Assembly: GCA_905221605.1 (NCBI GenBank)
Contig: CAJNDS010002692.1
Coordinates: 248,001-312,000 of the forward strand
Direction: 5' to 3'
DNA length: 64,000 nt
DNA from: Symbiodinium natans
Lineage: Eukaryota > Sar > Dinophyceae > Suessiales > Symbiodiniaceae
Notes under the pieces: model-generated
Seen by the model: the letters and a program-made list of their open reading frames with translations, nothing else
What the model was told of the DNA's origin: nothing
Databases searched by the model: none
Made by a program: the position numbers and the translations under genes
Shown: piece by piece, positions 38,000 to 50,485 of the stretch
Layout: each line of letters starts with the position of its first letter
Numbering within the stretch: the stretch's first letter is position 1

Positions 38000-39640
38000 G
38001 GGCTTCAGTAAGGCTCACCTCCTCTCCCGAGGAGTCGGGCGAGGAGTCCGAGTATCGGCTGGAATCGTCGGATGCTGCGGCGGCATCCTGCGCATTGTCT
38101 GGGCTTGCATGAAGAAAACGTCCCTGTGGTAGAGAAAGCGACGGAGGCGAGGCTGCAGGTGGGTGAAAGCCAGGCTGCTCGGGGCGGCCTCGCGGGGCAC
38201 CGAGAAAGGCGGCTCGGTGGTAGGCGCTTGCCCGCCGCGAGCGATAGGGCGAGAGGGGCGCCAGCCCTCCGCCACCTTTTGGGCCACGGTGGCTTGCACC
38301 CAGAGGCTGTCAATCGTGTCGTCCCTGCCGTATAGTTCGGCGCTGCTTTTGTGGTGGCCGGTGGTGCGGCGGGCGTCCTCGGGCAGGCGCTGTTGTTTAG
38401 CTGCGCTCAGAAGGCCAACTTTGAGGCTGTGGATTGTGAAGGCTGCTCAGTTGCACGCAGGCCCGTAAGGCGGGCAGGGCTTGAGAATAAGACATGGGCG
38501 ACTTGAAGGCGAAGTCCGTTGTTGCCTTGGAAGCCCAGTCAGGCAGAATGGGCAGTAGGAAGTCCGGCTCGACCTCTGATCGCCAGAAAGCCTCTGTTGC
38601 GAGCCAGCATCTGTGCAGGCACAGGAGGTAATTTAGGCACCAAGAGCTGGCTGCGCAGCGGCCAGGCCTGTCAGGGTCACGGCAAAAGGCTGACCTGTGT
38701 GGGATGTCTTCGTGGACCAGCATATCCCTCGGAGGGATTGGGCGGTAAGGCTAAGGCTGGATGGCGGATCCTTTGCAGGTCCCCAAACCGCAGGCAGGCG
38801 TGATAGGCCAGGAGGAAAGCCCCCAGGAGCAAAATCAGCTGAGTGCCGGAGGCCGGGTTGCACACGAGCTCTTCCCAGGCTACGACGCAGGCCATGGGCA
38901 GGGGCAAGGCTTCTTTGCGGGAGGCTCCCGCTCCAGCCAAAGGCCTGTATGATGGCGTTCGACACCATGTTGAGGAGTGCCTCCATCTGGGCGGTTCGGG
39001 CGAGCCATGAAAGGGCGCGCAGCATGGACTTGGGCGAGATGCGACAGACGTCGCGATCTTGTGCCCTTGACTCCAGGGTGGCGTCGAGGAAGTCGGCTAG
39101 GCGGGCGAGTGTTAGCTTGTCTAGGCTGATATCTTGGGCTTGCAGGAAGGCCACAAATTGTGTGCAGGCCGAGAGGTAGGCTTCCAGGCTGGAGGGCGCG
39201 TACCTGGCAATTGCTCTGAGACGATGCTTGTCCGGAGAGAGCGACAGGGATGTCCCTGCCCAAAGCTGGCTGAAGTGTCCTATGAAGGCCAGCAGTTGGA
39301 GCCAAGTTCGGCCACAGTTGGCTTGTCGCTCGGTGTCCTGAAGACGCCTAGTAAGGAGGCCGGTTCGGGCAGGTATGCGCTGCGCTGGGGTCCTCGGCCG
39401 GCAGGCGGAGGTTTTGCTGAAGGCGGTGAAGGTGTTGGCTTCTGAAGCAATGCAGGGCGTGGGCCGGAACAGAGGGGAAGGCTTATTAAGGGAGGCACTT
39501 AGGGGCGGGGGTCGGGGAAATCCATGCGGAAACGCTTGCCGTATGACGGTGGAGGCAGGCCACGGTGGTGCAGCAAGGGGCCCCATGGATCGGGCCCGAG
39601 CGCGGAGGCAATTCGTCCCTGGCGGGCCAGGCATTTCGTG
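38000..39640 (-). pseudogene. YR2 tyrosine recombinase
   Basis: Fragments on - in different frames are colinear with a YR. The core-binding part is APSSLEAYLSACTQFVAFLQ...LARLADFLDATLES (39634 frame). After frameshifts comes the first-Arg box HACLRFGDLQRI (38677-38940 frame), then PDFLLPILPDWASKATTDFAF (38397-38723 frame). Last come LKVGLLSAAKQQ (HxxK-like position) and a LYGRDDTI tyrosine box near 38320. At least three frameshifts separate them. Confidence 0.7.
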
Positions 39641-39744
39641 GCCGAAGCAATTGCGATATGTGGTGAGGAGCCTGCACAGGGGCGCGGGCGCGAGCCTTGG
39701 GCGGCCTCAGAGGCGAGGCCAGCTTAATTGCGCTGACTGAATCT

Positions 39745-40800
39745 TCAGGATGGCTGGTAGGCGTGAAAGAGAGGCCTGCCGGCGGCGTCGGTATCACCGT
39801 CAGGCGGGCCCTCATCGGCGGATTGTTGGCCGGGCGCCGGGTCGTCGGTGGGCTCCGGGCGTGGGCCCTCGTTCGCAGGGGCTGGCCGAGGCCGTAGAAG
39901 TGGTACCACGTACGGCCTTCGAATACCATCATGGGCAGATGGTAGGCTTCGTGGGGCCCAGGCTGCAAGGGCTGTAGGCTTGGCTTTGATGGGCACCTCC
40001 TTGGGCTGGTCAATGGGCTCCTCGGCTTCTTCGAGGTCTTCCAGGTCCGGATCAGGCAAGGTGCTGGGTCCGGCGTAGTAGGCGGCGCAGGCATCCGTGG
40101 CTTCTTCCACCAGGTCGGCCAAAGTTTCCTCTCCAAGGCCGATGCGTCGGCAGGTAGCTTGCCCCCGAGGCAACTCTGGGCCTGGCAGGCGTCTGAGGCA
40201 TGGAGTGGGCGATGTGCTCGAGCAGCTCCGTCGGCACAGGGGCCTGGTCACGGCAGAAGAGCAGCTTGGGCAGATTGGCGGTCCATAGGCAGGACGTGGC
40301 TGGATCCACGAAGCTCCAATCACGGCGGCGGGCTTCTGGGCTGTTCCCTTGTGCAGGGATGGGCGCAGAATGCGGCGCAGAGGCCACCAAGGCTTCACGT
40401 CGGGCCAGGGCGGCGGCTTTGCAGTCTTGAAGCTCCTGGGCTTGCTGAGGCGTCAGCAGGGCAGTGGCAGGCTGGGCAGGCTGCCCCTCAGGGACCGAGG
40501 CCCCCCCGGTGGAGGCTGGGGCAGGCTCCAGTGGGCATGACGCCGAGTCGCGGGAGGCACGGCCGTGGGCTGGCCGGCAGGCGTAGCTTGTGCGGCCAGC
40601 CCACCCAGGAGGTTTTGCTTGGCACTTTCATCCAGCTGTGCCCAGAGTGCGGCAAACTGGGCAAGGGCAGAGTCCGGTGATGGCGGCTGGGACACGAGGA
40701 GGGGCACGACTGAAAGGCTGAAGGCTTGAGGGGATCGCTGACAAAGGCAAAAAAGGAGGAGCTCCCAATGGCATGCGGCATGCAAGGCAGCGAACTAACT
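39745..40800 (-). pseudogene. YR2 ORF1-like acidic coding remnant
   Basis: Three frames read in turn give coding-like stretches: SPDSALAQFAALWAQLDESA (40785 frame), RRDWSFVDPATSCLWTANLP...ELLEHIAHSMPQT (40390 frame), and EETLADLVEEATDACAAYYA...DLEDLEEAEEPIDQPKEVPI (40398 frame). It sits upstream of the recombinase like the coiled-coil ORF1 of YR1 but does not resemble it. Function unknown. Confidence 0.4.
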
Positions 40801-42749
40801 GCGCAGCACTCAGACAGAAGGCGGGCCTCGGAAAAGGCTCGGGCTGGGTCGGCGGTCATGTACCTGGACAACGCAGGGACACGGGGCATGACGCACACAC
40901 GCTCACATTGGTGGGCACGAGGGCGTGTAGGCTTGAAGGCGGCCTGTCCAAACAATCCCTGGGGCCAACTAATCGTGAGTGCAAACTGATCCAGGCGGAC
41001 TATAAGCTCCGGGCCAAGGAGACCATGTCCTGGTAGGCGAAGCAGACCACGTACCTGGCAGAGAGGGGTTTGGGCGGGCTTAGGGGTTCAACAGGGCAAC
41101 AAGAGGGCTGGGTCACCGATCTGTCTGAGGCGGCCTGTGCAGTCCGGCGGCTGCAGGCTGGGCTAGCAATCCGAGGCGGATGTGCTGGAGCCAAGCTCGG
41201 GCTCTGGAGAGGAGCGGCTGGGCGGCATGGGCAGCCAAGCAAGGTACCCACCTGCAGTCTGAGGCAGTCCACCAGTCAATGGCTTGCAAATGGTGCTGTG
41301 AGGCAGGGAAAAGGCAGGTCCAGATGTTGGAGAGGATATGGCTGAGGGAGGCCAGGCAACGCCGACGCACGAGTGGTGGAAGCAGGGCCGCGACAGGCAG
41401 GCCGTGCAGCGCGAAGACATGGGCATGTGTGCGCTGCATGGGCGTCATGTGCAAGGAGCATTGTCTGCGGCATCGGGCGTTTTGGTACCGTGTGCAAAAG
41501 GTGCGCAAGGGCGGCGTGAAGGGCGTGTCGACCCCGTGGCGGGGCCCGGCAGGCAGGGGGGGCAGGATCTGGGCTGCATTGCTCAGTAGGTGCTGAGGCG
41601 GAGGGGCCTTAGGCTGAGGCGTGGGCAAAGTGGGCTGCATGGGGGCGGGCGCGAGGCTGACCCGCGAGAGGGCATGGCTGTGAAAGAACTCGTCGTGGGC
41701 GGACGAGGCTGTCGGATCTGGTGCTGTGTCGCTGCGGTCTTCCGTGCAGCTCCACGGATCCGTGTTCCATGGGCACTCTGAGTATTCTGGGCTTGCCATG
41801 GGCGAGTAGGCAGCGAGTGGTCCGAGGAGAGACTGGAGCCGAAAGGAGCTGCCGGAACATCACCTGGGCGGGATTGTTAGGAGGGGCTTGAGGCGGTTCG
41901 GGTTTCTGGGCAAGGGAGGCTTAGGGTGAGGTCTCTGGCGGGCGTGTTGGCATTGGCCCATAAATTTGCAGGCTGAGACCAGGCGTCGAAAAGGTCCCTT
42001 AGTCGGGTCTGGGCTAAAGGGGGGCTCGGGAAGGGCATTCGGGTTAAACCCGGCTGCAAGGTGCACGTGGCAAGGCTGTGCCTAAGTCGCTCGGTGTGGC
42101 TGCCAGAGCACGGCTGGGCACGGCTGTCACCAAGTTGCTGTATCAAGCGGAGTCGTGGGCGTAGAGCAAGTCGGGCATCCAGTGGGAGCAAGCTCAGTAA
42201 GGGTCCCTGTGCTGTGGGGACATTCCAAAGAAAGCGGCTCGTGGGCCATGAGCAGGGCTGTCAGTATGCTCTGTAAGAGTCCCTATGCTGTGGGGACAGT
42301 CCAAAGAAGACGGCTCGTGGGCCGTAGGCAGGGCTGTCACTGTAGGCGTCTTCTTCTGAGGCACAGGCAGGCTTCCTGTGCGGCTGCAAGGCTCGGCGCA
42401 AGGCTCGGTGAAGATGTCTGCCGCGAAGAGGTCGGGCATCCAGTGGAAGCGCAAACTGGGGCCAGCCCCTCAAGCAGAAAGTGTGCACGATATTAGGCCC
42501 CGGCGGGCCAGAGGGCGTGTTGAGCGGCAGCTAGTGAGTGCCGTCGCAGGGCGATGCGCTTTGATGTCATTGGGCCGGCCAGGGCCGAAGATGGCACCTG
42601 AGGCACTGTGAGCTGTCCATATAGGCATGGGACGGTTCGAGGCCATGGCGCGGGCGACTCTCTGGGCAAGGCAGAGAGGAAACACCAGGCTTACAGGGGG
42701 CTGGAAGCTCTAGGAAGCAGTTAAGGGCGTAGAGGCCTCGAAAAAATGC
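40801..42749. other. YR2 5' leader region
   Basis: No protein family recognised. A - strand frame (41113-41799) is Pro/Leu/His-rich and may be a remnant or chance. An 80-bp tandem pair with GTGCTGTGGGGAC and GGCTCGTGGGCC occurs at 42195-42340. Confidence 0.4.
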
Positions 42750-42881
42750 TCACACACTATGCACGGCCCCAACTCGGGTTAGGTCAGGGCCAGCTGAGCC
42801 AGGAGTCAGCTGGGCATGGGCAGACATGGGTGGTCATGATTCGTGCGTGTCAAAACACCTGGGAACAAAAAACCCCAGTGC
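42750..42881 (-). repeat. YR2 terminal repeat A1 (D')
   Basis: This is 132 bp identical to 24712-24843. The hairpin CTGGG...CCCAG is at 42859-42878, 3 bp from the outer end. Confidence 0.9.
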
Positions 42882-42931
42882 TTTGCCTTTGCGCATACGG
42901 GATGGAATCGGCAAACCATAAGGTTGCACAG
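42882..42931 (-). pseudogene. LINE-like ORF piece right of YR2
   Basis: Read on -, LWFADSIPYAQRQK joins KVRDLLLQH across the excised YR2 without a stop. Further upstream the frame hits the TAC array as stop codons. Confidence 0.4.
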
Positions 42932-43160
<229 letters not shown>

Positions 43161-44169
43161 ATTATAACAACTCCTACTGCTACTACTACGACTAGGAGAC
43201 TGCGTCCCTCGCAGCGCGGGAAACCTTAGGCAAGCAGACGCATGGATCATCTGCATTGTCATCGTGCGATGCTGAAACGATAGCCTCTGCCGCAAATTTG
43301 TGCTTAGCAGATTTTTGAAAGTGTTGATGAGACAAATCTGAGTTGGCAGTTTCTTTTGTTTCAATCTCACTGACGTGCAAGGGTCTATGTCAGAGGCTCG
43401 AAGTTTTCGACTGTTGGCGACTCTTGTAAAACTTTAAGTCGGTTTGCGGCGCACCCGTGCGTGCATCCGGGTGAGATTTGAGCTCTAGTTGAGTGGTGCA
43501 GACATCTGAACCTGGACTCCATCCACAAATCAGAATTCTAAGACAGACAAGGGTTGGGTTGTTTTAAGCTGTTTTTCTTTTGTTTCTGCACAGTTGCTCG
43601 ATGCAATGGCTTGTAGCAAGGGATTAAAGCCAAGAAAGGGTGACCTGAGTTGAACCCAGGTACAAGATTGGGTTCTGGTTCCAACGTGGGTTGGAACCTG
43701 GGTTCCGAATCTGGGCTCTGACAAGTTGCCGACGGCCGAACCCTGGTTGTTTTGAACCGGGGGACCTTCTCGTTCGTGCCAACAAACGGAGCTTCCACGC
43801 TCCGCTATCACGTAAAAGACCAAAGTGTTCCAAAGCACCAATTGCAAGTAACCCTTCACGTCACACAGCTCACAGGCACTCCAAACACGTCTGTTAGCTT
43901 TCTCACGCTCACACGAGACTCCGCTCTTAAGCCAAACAACATGCGTTGCATGTGGGGCTTTCTAGGTCAAACTCTGGGCTTTAAACACTCTCCCAAAACG
44001 AAGCCACACAGTCGCAGGCAGGTGCTTGCACAGCTCCAACCAAATGCAAAACACTTTAAAAGCGTGGCAACGCAGGAAAACAGAGCTGATCTCTACACTA
44101 TGCACTTCCAATGCAAAACTGAGAGCCCACAAAACGTTGACCATCTACATTTTGTGTTTTTTGGATTTC
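43161..44169. other. Anonymous DNA with AACCCAGGTT-like words
   Basis: No gene recognised. Degenerate inverted words (GAACCCAGGT, AACCTGGGTT, GGGTTGGAACC) cluster at 43640-43760; the same kind recurs at 46980-47225. Confidence 0.4.
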
Positions 44170-44410
44170 ATTATTCGGAACCAGACAAGTGAGACTCTAA
44201 ACATACATTTCTCTTACGAAGAGTCTAAATTTCACCTCTCTCTGAATCTTGTTATAATTTTTTCATGATTCGAAACCAGAGAAGTGAGACTACACATTCA
44301 TTTCCTTTATGAAGAGAAAGAAGGGAATGTATTCTAAATTCCACCCCCCTCGAATCTTGTTTTGTTTTTCTTGATTTTATTCTTCAACACAGAGAAGTGA
44401 GACTCTTTTC
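44170..44410. repeat. Tandem repeat, about 110 bp, 2-3 copies
   Basis: Units contain CAGA(C/G)AAGTGAGACT, CATTTC(T/C)(T/C)TTA(C/T)GAAGAG, AAATTTCACC or AAATTCCACC, and TGAATCTTG or CGAATCTTG. Confidence 0.75.
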
Positions 44411-44754
44411 AAAGGGGACCACCCCGCTCGTCTTCTGTTTTTTGTGTTCATTACTTCTATTTTTCATTCCAATCGCAGCCGGTCTCAGCTTAGCGTCAGG
44501 TACGTGGCAGCGCATTGCACCGGTGCTTCAAGAGCACTAGAACCACATGGGCAAGTCCCGCTACGAATAGCTGCAAACTTGTGGCCTACTCAACTTGTCA
44601 AGAGAATGGTGCACCAGTGCACCCTTCATTCGATCAAAAGTGTGCAAAATCAGATAAGTAAAAAGCGAAAACGTAAAACATGAAAACAGGTCGTAGAGCT
44701 ATCGACATCGCTACAGCCATCTGTTATGGCATCTTGCATTCATCATGCTGTTTC

Positions 44755-44945
44755 TCTGTACAAAGCGCAGTCCTGAGAACTGCAGTGGCCCCAGGAGGGC
44801 ACACTGAGGACCACGCACAGCACGCTGTAGTCCTGTGAACTGCAAGCGGCCCCAAGAGGGCGCACTGAGAACCACGTTCAGCACCCTGTAGTCCTGTGAA
44901 CTGCAAGTGGCCCTTGGAGGGCACACTGGGGACCGTATAGTTCAG
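44755..44945. repeat. Tandem repeat, about 62 bp, three copies
   Basis: The units share TAGTCCTGTGAACTGCA(A/G), GGCCC and GAGGG(C/G)(A/G)CACTGAGGACC. Confidence 0.85.
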
Positions 44946-45853
44946 TACCCAAGAAAGGTCTGGCCGCAGAGCATCGCCAGAACACAGCTTTCTCGCACTT
45001 ACTAACTGTGACCCGGAAGGACGTAACGCCAAAACCCAGACCACATCTCGAAGCATACGTGGGGGCCGGGGCCCAGTGCGGGCCATCCCATCCGAGGATA
45101 GGGTAGGTTGCCGCCGCCGGCATTCGGTCAGCATTCGGGACAAGGCAGCGATGATCTGCAGCTACACACTCCTCGGGTATCTGAATAAAACGAGAGGTAC
45201 ACAGGCACAAGGGCTGCGCTTGGCAATGTCGAATAGCTCTATTGCAAGCTGGCATAAACGATCTCTTGACACATCGGTTCCACTTGTGAGTAGAGCTTCG
45301 GCACCTCAAGTCGTCGCTGATAGGCAAGGGAGTTGCCTTCCCCAGCTCCAACGGAAAGAGCTGGAACCCTCACACTGTGGGACACCTGACAATGTAGCAA
45401 TGTAAGTAGAGTCGTCAGTCGGCATCCCACCCCGGACTTGGGACCGGGCCGGCTATCTATAAGGAGGTGTGGCACTATGCGTTCAATGGGGCGGCCTGAC
45501 GGCGCGCGCCCAGGAGGAATGCGGGTGGCAGCCACGTCATGCTTGCGCCAGCTGCAGGAAAAGTTGCGCCAACTCCTGATCGCTGGTAGCCACGCACTCG
45601 CAACGGGGCCAGACAGCCGCGTTGGCAGGCCAGGGGCAACGGCTTTCAGTCGACCCATGCGCCCTTTGTTGGGGCCAAAAGGCACCTAGCTGGCGAGCGT
45701 CAACAGTAGCGCTAGTGCGGCTCGGTGCGCTATAGGACTGTGATCATCACGTTTCGAAGCCGGACTCCACAAGGTTCGCTCCATGGCATAGATGCTACAT
45801 CTCCACAACTATAAGTCCCGCTGCTGGGACACAGCTGAGCCGGAGTGCTCATT
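44946..45853. other. Anonymous DNA
   Basis: No supported gene. ORFs on opposite strands overlap throughout and show no family resemblance. Confidence 0.35.
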
Positions 45854-46005
<152 letters not shown>

Positions 46006-47772
46006 ACTGGATAACAGCTAATAGGAAGCCTATTTTACCAGACACCCCGCACAAGCATCAGAGTTCCATCAATTAACTGCGTACAATGCACCAACTGGTA
46101 AAAGGAATCCCTTTAAAGGGGGGCCTTCGAAGGCTCAAGAGGGGCTTCAAGGCTTGAAGGGCTCAAGGGGCTGTCAGGGCCTGTTTTTGATGGTTTTTGG
46201 ACACTTTTGTTTGTGGTCAGGTTTTTTGTCTTTTTTTGTTGTTCGGCATCTCACTTTTTGAGAAATTTGAAGGTCCATCGCAAATTCCGCGTAACAAATC
46301 CTGAAGAGCATTTTTGGTTCAAAAGTGTCAAGTGTCTTGAAACGGTTTTTGCAAGCGGCTTGAGACACCCTTTTTTTGCTTGATCTGACTTGAAAATGAC
46401 GCTAAGAAACTCCTTGGTGTTGAGACACCCTTTGGTTCAATTTTTAGATTTTTGTCAAAGTGGTCTTGAGACATCCCAAGTGATGATTTAGAATTCCAGG
46501 CAACTCTAAAATCCAACTTCGTTGTTTACTTCGCTTGCAACAAACCCTCTCTGCACCTGTCATAACCTGCAAACGCCACAAACCCCTTCCCTCAGCGAAT
46601 TCAGCACTTGCGGTCCGATTGAAGCAAGAGCACATGAGTCAGCTATTTTGGAGTATGGTCATTTTCCGTTGTGATGAATGAGGAGAAGGCACAGCCGAGC
46701 AAAAAATGCGGTTCTTGAGGCTGGGTGTTCAAGTTTGGCCTCTGCTTTGCGGAGGTGTTTACCAATTGAAAACGTCAACTCTAACGCAGCTGGCGGTTGG
46801 AAAGCATGGTTCCGCCTACCTGGGCTTAACGAGCCTGTATTTAACAGCAAAGAAATCAGAGTGTTGTACTGGCAGAAAGCAAAAGCTGTTTTTAAAGCTT
46901 GCCTATGTTTTGTGCGTGCAAAAAAACGACTGGCTAGGCTGTGGGTTAAATCTTTGACCGTTAGGGGTTTGAAGCTTTAAACCTGGGTTGAACTCTGGGT
47001 CAAACCCAGAGTGCAAGTAATCCTTGCGCAAGAGGCCCAGGTAGAATCTGGGCCAAAATCAGAGTTAATTTTAATTCTAGCTTTCCTTGGTTTTGTAATT
47101 CGAAAAACGAGAACCGGTCGTCAGAAAAAGTTGTTAAATCCTGGGCTCAAAAACCGGCTTGGAGAACCTAGGTTTAACGTAGGTTTTTTCAACCCAGGTT
47201 CAAACCCTAGGTCAAAACCCCCTTCTGGAAATCATACCTGGGGCTGGGCTTCTCCCTTTGCAATAAGAGCTCTAAGGAACTAACAAGGCGGGGGCTTAAA
47301 CCCAGGCTCCCCTGGGGCAGCGCTGCCTTCTTGCTGGCCTTCGTGCAGTTTTGCCACTCAGCCTGGGTATAGTTCTTATTGTGCTGGATTCGTCTGGCAT
47401 GGCACTGCGCCCCTTCGTTTCGCATTCGGCACACCTTCCGTCGCGCGGGGCGGCGTTGCCCGTGTCCACTTTGTCGGTTTTGGTTCGTGCCCATTCTTTT
47501 TGTTGGCTAGCCCCTCCTTTCTTCGGGGCGGGTGTTCTTGGCGGTTCTGTGTTGCGCTTGCCTTTGTCTTGGTCCTGCGCAGGCTCGCATTCTGTTTCCT
47601 TCTTGTCACGCGTCAGGCACCTTGGAAGACCTTGTTTTACCTTTGGTTCGAGGCTCGGTGCTTCACGGGCATGATTTGTGGCTTTTCCTTCTCTGCTTCC
47701 CTCCCTTCTCGTTGGAGGTTTCCCCTCCTCCCAGCGTTTTGCCCTTTCCGCTTTCTTTCTTTCCTTACGTCG
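46006..47772. other. Anonymous DNA
   Basis: No gene recognised. TTGAGACACCCTTT occurs twice (46361, 46421). AACCCAGGTT-like degenerate words occupy 46980-47225. Confidence 0.35.
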
Positions 47773-47819
47773 ATGACACACTATCACCGCATGGGCGTGC
47801 AATACCAAGAAAAAGTCAG

Positions 47820-49016
47820 GATTCACGAAGTCGTCCACTCAGCTTACTTTGAGGATACCGAGGATGGTACGTGCACATCAACAATGCCGTCCTCTGCCCT
47901 TCGTCAAATACCACAAATCAAGACCTTCGACGACATATTCATCTCATCAGGCAGCACCACCGCGGCAATTTTGTCATCAATTGCGCCAGTCACCCGGCGA
48001 ATTTTGTCACCTCTCTCCAAGACCATCTACCAGGAAATCCACAACAAGATCAATACCAAGATGAACATCGGCCAGATCCTGAAGAAGATCCCGGCCCCCG
48101 GCACACATCAAAGTTCAGTACTGCGCTCGCCCCTTTTCCGACGATGCACAAAAAGCAGGAGTCGCGTTCTGCGTGCTCCACATCGCCCACATCGCCTGCA
48201 CGCACAAAGCCAGAGCAAGTTACGCAATGATAACTTCTTCGCGGTATGAGCTCACAGTCCATCAGCCAGACGCTTTTTCCACCTCAGCGAGAAGATATGC
48301 CTGCAGGACATGACTGTGACGCTCCCTCCTCTACCTGATGGACGCGTCCTGTACGTCCAGATGTCCAACCCGAGACCTTCACACTTCGAACAAGAGCTAC
48401 GTCAGGATATGGAGTGGAACGCGGCCGCGGCGGTCACCAACCAACAGCCTCACGAAGAATTCGTCGAACACTTGGCACCCGACGCTACACTGCATCCACA
48501 AACTACTCTTGCTGTCGACGCCAAATTGAAACATTGGAGAGCCAAAAAAACGTCATGCATCAGAATCAACACGCTATCCGTCGGGGACATCCACATGGTG
48601 CTCCACACCTCAAGTTCTTCTCTCCAAGACGAACCGCACGGCGTTTGACGCATGACTTGTTCCGTGCAGACTTCACACTGGCCAAGATGCACCATGTGCT
48701 CATGCAACATACAACGCCAACCTCTCCGTGACAAACAATGTCGTAGAGTGGATCACGCAACACCACCGGCTTATCATGGCATTGATCGACAAAGAAGCCA
48801 ATCAACAACGGCATTCCAATCCGTTTTACAACGACTACTGCTTTGACGACAAGGCCGATTCTGCAGAAGAAGTAGAACCGTGGGAAAAACCATACATCAC
48901 CGACAACATCCTCGACACCAGCGCAGAGGTTTCCCTCAACATCCCGACAGTTGAGGCATACGTTCCAGTCCTCTCGGTCACCCATGCGCAATGTTTCACA
49001 GCCATAGCAACTTGTT
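47820..49016 (+). pseudogene. Decayed coding region of unknown function
   Basis: Coding-like peptide runs from one + frame to another in order: WYVHINNAVLCPSSN...RGNFVINCASHP, then HIKVQYCARPFSDDAQKAGV, then DGRVLYVQMSNPRPSHFEQE...TSCIRINTLSVGDIHMVLHT (48310-48648), then VTNNVVEWITQHHRLIMALI...ILDTSAEVSLNIPTVEAYVP (48728-49015). At least three frameshifts separate them. I recognise no family. The Asp/Glu-rich, methionine-spaced composition differs from neighbouring random ORFs, hence the call. Confidence 0.35.
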
Positions 49017-50137
49017 GACATTTCCACGGTGCATAACACGCATGCCGTGGACCTCACGCTTCTAGTGTAATGTGTCACATGTGGTTGTAAGGGTCTCAAG
49101 TTCACACAATTCACGCCGATTCGTTGAACATGACATGCACCAGAGTTGTCAACCATTGGCAGTGCTGTTTTGCCTACATGTCACGCGGATCGGTTCACGG
49201 GTCAGTTAAGTCCGACGCTTTTTTGCTCGCGCTTCTTACATGATAGTCAACGGCAGCCAACGCCGTCACCATGGAACAGGCTCTACAATTCCTCCTGCTG
49301 GAGCTGGGAAATTTACACAGATTCATTTTCATGGACACCGGCATTGAATACACTCTGCACATGAACTGAGATTTAGTCGTGTTTGCAAGAACTTCGACAA
49401 AGTAGACAAACCACCACGCTTGTTCAAGACATGCTCAAAGCTGCAGAAGCCATCCAGTACATGCTGGTCTGCACAAGAACGTGGTTCTTGCGCATCATTC
49501 GAGCCACCTGCAAAGCAAATCTGTGCGGCACGCAGGGAGTTGCCCATCCTTGAATTGTGGACAGACATGGCTTGATCCCTTTACTGCGATCCTCGTAGCG
49601 GGGAACGCGTTCTCCAAAAGTCCATTTTTAATTCATCAGGCGCACAGCTTCGCTTGTGTGTGATGTGGGGAAAGTCGCCATTGGCTGTGAGAGCACCCAT
49701 TACAGAAGCGTGGACGTGTTAACTGGCATAGCGTGTCTTCACGCCGCGACGCTGGGAACATAGCCCTGGCAGACCTGCCAAACAAGCGACCAGCTCAATT
49801 TAGAAAGCGAGTGAGCGACCTGGAGAAGAAGATTAACAGCGAAACCAACATTGTCAACTTAGAATCCGGAGTGCTATGAGAGGCTAGTCCCCCGACTTTG
49901 TGGAAAACGCAGTGCGGATGGTCTTACGCAAGCAGTTTCGCTTACCAAAGCATGCTGGAACGTGCGGAAAAGTCCTTGTGTGACAGATGCTTCCGTGACC
50001 AAGACTCCTTGGATCCTTTGTCCAACCATGATAGCGGGGAGTCGGACGGGAAGTAAAGAGCCGAGCTGGAACGATGCGGCTCATTGCTCACTTCCGATAA
50101 GATCGACTCTGTTGTGCTATCTTGAGTCACATGCATC
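49017..50137. other. Anonymous DNA
   Basis: No supported gene or repeat. Confidence 0.35.
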
Positions 50138-50485
50138 AGATCCGGCAGTTTCCAAAAACAGAGCGTTCTTAAACTGCGAATTGCTGGGTCTTGAACCCAG
50201 GTGGAAGGGAGGGTTTGACAGTACTCATAAAGCGGATTATTGATGTGAACAGAGCGCAGCGGTATGGAAGTAATAATCGAGCAAATGAGTTCTCGGGGGG
50301 GACGGGGGGACTGAGCCTTGCCGGAGCCTTGACCTTGCTCGAGGCTACTCAGGTGAGGGCTCTGTTTTGTTTCCCACCCACCCGAGCACTCAGATCCGGC
50401 AGTTTCCAAAAACAGAGCGTTCTTAAACTGCTGGGTCTTGAACCCAGGTGGGCGGGAGGGTTTGACAGTACTCATGAAGCGGATA
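50138..50485. repeat. Direct repeat pair of about 95 bp
   Basis: Copies at 50138-50240 and 50391-50485 share CAGATCCGGCAGTTTCCAAA, CTGGGTCTTGAACCCAGGTGG and GGGAGGGTTTGACAGTACTC. The second has a small deletion. No LTR-type ends were found. Confidence 0.8.

Larger units (their letters stand above)
24388..42881 (-). mobile_element. YR2: decayed YR retrotransposon hosting a copia element
   Basis: Repeats C (24388-24610) and C' (24844-25066) match over 223 bp with two differences. Repeats D (24712-24843) and D' (42750-42881) are identical over 132 bp. On - the order is D', ORFs, C', D, 101-bp spacer, C, with C' and D abutting. Gene order matches YR1: ORF1, recombinase, gag, methyltransferase-like, RT, RNase H. 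Frameshifts are numerous. The copia element at 25417-33438 splits RNase H. Without it the element is about 10.5 kb. Confidence 0.85.

Noticed and set aside
48566-49156. Cys-rich 196-codon - strand ORF
   Set aside because: It is antisense to the better + strand coding remnant and has no regular Cys spacing.
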